23,307 nt of DNA from Pelargonium nanum (taxonomy: Eukaryota; Streptophyta; Magnoliopsida; Geraniales; Geraniaceae). Of this stretch, positions 21,919-23,307 are shown piece by piece. The DNA is taken from contig JAYMTF010001459.1 in NCBI GenBank assembly GCA_036897485.1, positions 1 through 23,307 of the forward strand, in the 5' to 3' direction. Within the stretch, counting starts at the first letter, position 1, and every line of letters starts with the position of its first letter. Under the pieces are notes generated by a model. That model saw only the letters and a list, made by a program, of their open reading frames with translations, made no database searches and was not told where the DNA came from. Position numbers and translations under genes: made by a program.

Positions 21919-22076
21919 GAAAAGTATCTCTAGAGATCTCTAGGACCACTTAACTCCATTTTCCAGACACCGTCTACAAAGAACCACACCATTATTCAAC
22001 TAAAAATAAAGAATTAAATAAAATAAAATAAAGAATTAAAAGAAACTCCACACAAGCCCTCGCTTTCTCTCTCTCT

Positions 22077-22082
22077 TATAAG
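22077..22082 (+). promoter_or_regulatory. Probable TATA box of the HSP70 gene
   Basis: TATAAG follows a CT-rich stretch (about 22061-22076). If used, transcription would start near 22105-22115, giving a leader exon of roughly 90-100 nt that ends at 22201. It is the best TATA-like motif in the region. Confidence 0.45.
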
Positions 22083-22201
22083 GAAGGCTCGTCTCTTCCT
22101 CTCACAAAACCCGTTCTGTTCTTCGTCTCGATACTAAAAGATTCGACACCTACCATTTTCTTCACCGATCTAGCCTCAGCTCCTCCCTGTGGTCACTGAA
22201 G

Positions 22202-22747
22202 GTATGGTCTTCAGATTTGCTTGTTTTTGGCATGTTAGATGCCGTAGATCCATCGAGTTTTTGCATATCTAGATTTGAGCGTAATTTACTGTTGAATTGG
22301 CTGCGGACTGTGGTGTTCTGATTTAGCTGTTGACTGTTTCTGTGTACATATTTTGCTCAGATTTGGAAAGTTCTTTGAAGAAAGAGTCATTGTAGATACT
22401 AGGTTTGGTGTAGATTGGTGGAAGAGCAGTGAATATTTGTGTTTTGATTCCATTGCTTTTGTCACTGTTTGTTCTGTGTATTGATGGTGTGTTTTTTTTC
22501 TTCAAATTTCAATTTATGCCGTTTACATTAGGTAGGGAATACATTTTATCATATACTCCTGAAAAGTAGGAAAAGTTGTTCTAGTTTTAAGTGCATAAGC
22601 TACTGTGTAATGTATGTACTATGGGAGCTCCTCCATAGTATTGTTTACTCACTGCATTAGCTATCTGTATGCATGTTTGGATCTGTAGATTATATGTGAA
22701 TGTGGTGGTTGTGTATGGAAATTTGAATTTTGGTGGTTATTGTTCAG
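22202..22747 (+). other. Leader (5' UTR) intron of the HSP70 gene
   Basis: A GTATGG donor follows GTCACTGAAG, and a TTGTTCAG acceptor lies 68 bases before the ATG. The 546-bp interval is T-rich, as plant introns are, and holds no coding frame of interest. A first intron inside the leader is common in highly expressed plant housekeeping genes and often enhances expression. Confidence 0.75.
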
Positions 22748-22815
22748 GTTTCCATTCATCTGGTGTGGTGTGAACCGATTTTTTTTCATTGAATCGGTTT
22801 AGCAAACGAGCAAAC

Positions 22816-23307
22816 ATGAGTGTGGTTGGGTTTGACTTTGGCAATGAGAGCTGCATTGTAGCTGTTGCGAGGCAGAGGGGGATTGATGTTGTTCTAAATG
22901 ATGAGTCGAAGCGTGAAACACCTACTGTTGTTTGCTTTGGTGACAAGCAGCGGTTTATTGGGACGGCAGGGGCTTCATCTACTATGTCGAATCCAAAGAA
23001 TGCCATTTCCCAGATGAAGAGGTTGATTGGTCGTCAGTTCTCTGATCCTGAATTGCAAAAAGATCTCAAATCTTTGCCTTTTCTTGTTACTGAAGGTCCT
23101 GATGGGTATCCTTTGATTCATGCTCGGTATCTTGGAGAAGTTAGGACATTCACCCCAACCCAAGTTTTGGGAATGATGTTTTCTAACCTTAAAGAGATAG
23201 CTGAGAAAAATTTGAATGCAGCCGTTGTGGATTGCTGTATTGGGATTCCAGTCTATTTCACAGATCTTCAAAGGAGGGCTGTTATGGATGCAGCCACAAT
23301 TGCGGGG
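22816..23307 (+). CDS. HSP70-14: Hsp110/SSE-type heat shock protein 70 (HSP70-14/15-like), 5' part, truncated by window end
   Basis: This is the N-terminal 164 codons of a cytosolic or nuclear Hsp110-type Hsp70, a family that acts as nucleotide-exchange factor for canonical Hsp70 and holds unfolded proteins. The start MSVVGFDFGNESCIVAVARQ is the nucleotide-binding phosphate-1 region in its Hsp110 form (GFDFGNES instead of the canonical Hsp70 GIDLGTTYS). NDESKRETPTVVCFGDKQRF, NPKNAISQMKRLIGRQF and AAVVDCCIGIPVYFTDLQRR are conserved blocks of the ATPase domain. It closely resembles Arabidopsis HSP70-14 and HSP70-15; I cannot say which is the better match. Coding is uninterrupted from 22816 to the window end, with no intron in this part. 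The ATG is the first in a leader that is spliced upstream. The family is usually about 830 aa, so most of the gene lies outside. Confidence 0.93.
   Translation, partial: MSVVGFDFGNESCIVAVARQRGIDVVLNDESKRETPTVVCFGDKQRFIGTAGASSTMSNPKNAISQMKRLIGRQFSDPELQKDLKSLPFLVTEGPDGYPLIHARYLGEVRTFTPTQVLGMMFSNLKEIAEKNLNAAVVDCCIGIPVYFTDLQRRAVMDAATIAG

Noticed and set aside
22323-23271. Minus-strand open frames over the HSP70 region
   Set aside because: They are antisense shadows of the HSP70 coding sequence and its leader intron.

Overview
The window looks like nuclear DNA of a flowering plant, most likely a eudicot. It holds two complete intron-rich genes and the 5' part of a third, all with canonical GT-AG introns, AT-rich intergenic and intronic DNA, and small plant transposons (hAT, Stowaway, TRIM, tRNA-derived SINEs). 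The proteins match the plant versions of well-known families. I cannot name the species; an asterid is possible but unproven. All exon boundaries were assembled by hand by following reading phase across GT-AG sites and comparing with remembered family sequences.

Layout. 1-744 is upstream DNA with a tRNA-derived SINE and the BRF1 leader. 745-9254 (+) is a 19-exon gene for the TFIIIB subunit BRF1 (596 aa). Its introns carry a 732-bp hAT element (intron 3), a decayed TRIM (intron 16) and two adjacent MITE copies (intron 18). 9255-10774 is the convergent intergenic region, with a tandem SINE-like array and short tandem repeats. 10775-21554 (-) is a 22-exon gene for the RTEL1 DNA helicase (1045 aa). 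Its introns carry a second TRIM copy of the same family, another SINE, a Stowaway MITE, and one intron that is a near-exact internal duplication of itself. 21555-22815 is a divergent promoter region. It has a consensus E2F site, a telo-box and a cluster of TGGGCY (site II) motifs between RTEL1 and an Hsp110-type HSP70 gene, then a 546-bp intron in the HSP70 leader. The HSP70 coding region starts at 22816 (+) and runs off the window after 164 codons.

The three genes are housekeeping genes with unrelated jobs: RNA polymerase III initiation, telomere and replication maintenance, and protein folding. Nothing suggests an operon-like system. The RTEL1/HSP70 promoter is the only place where two genes plausibly share control. 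I found no previously undescribed gene system. The more interesting items are promoter motifs fitting RTEL1's S-phase and telomere role, the duplicated intron, two related sense-oriented TRIMs in neighbouring genes, and the SINE-like arrays.
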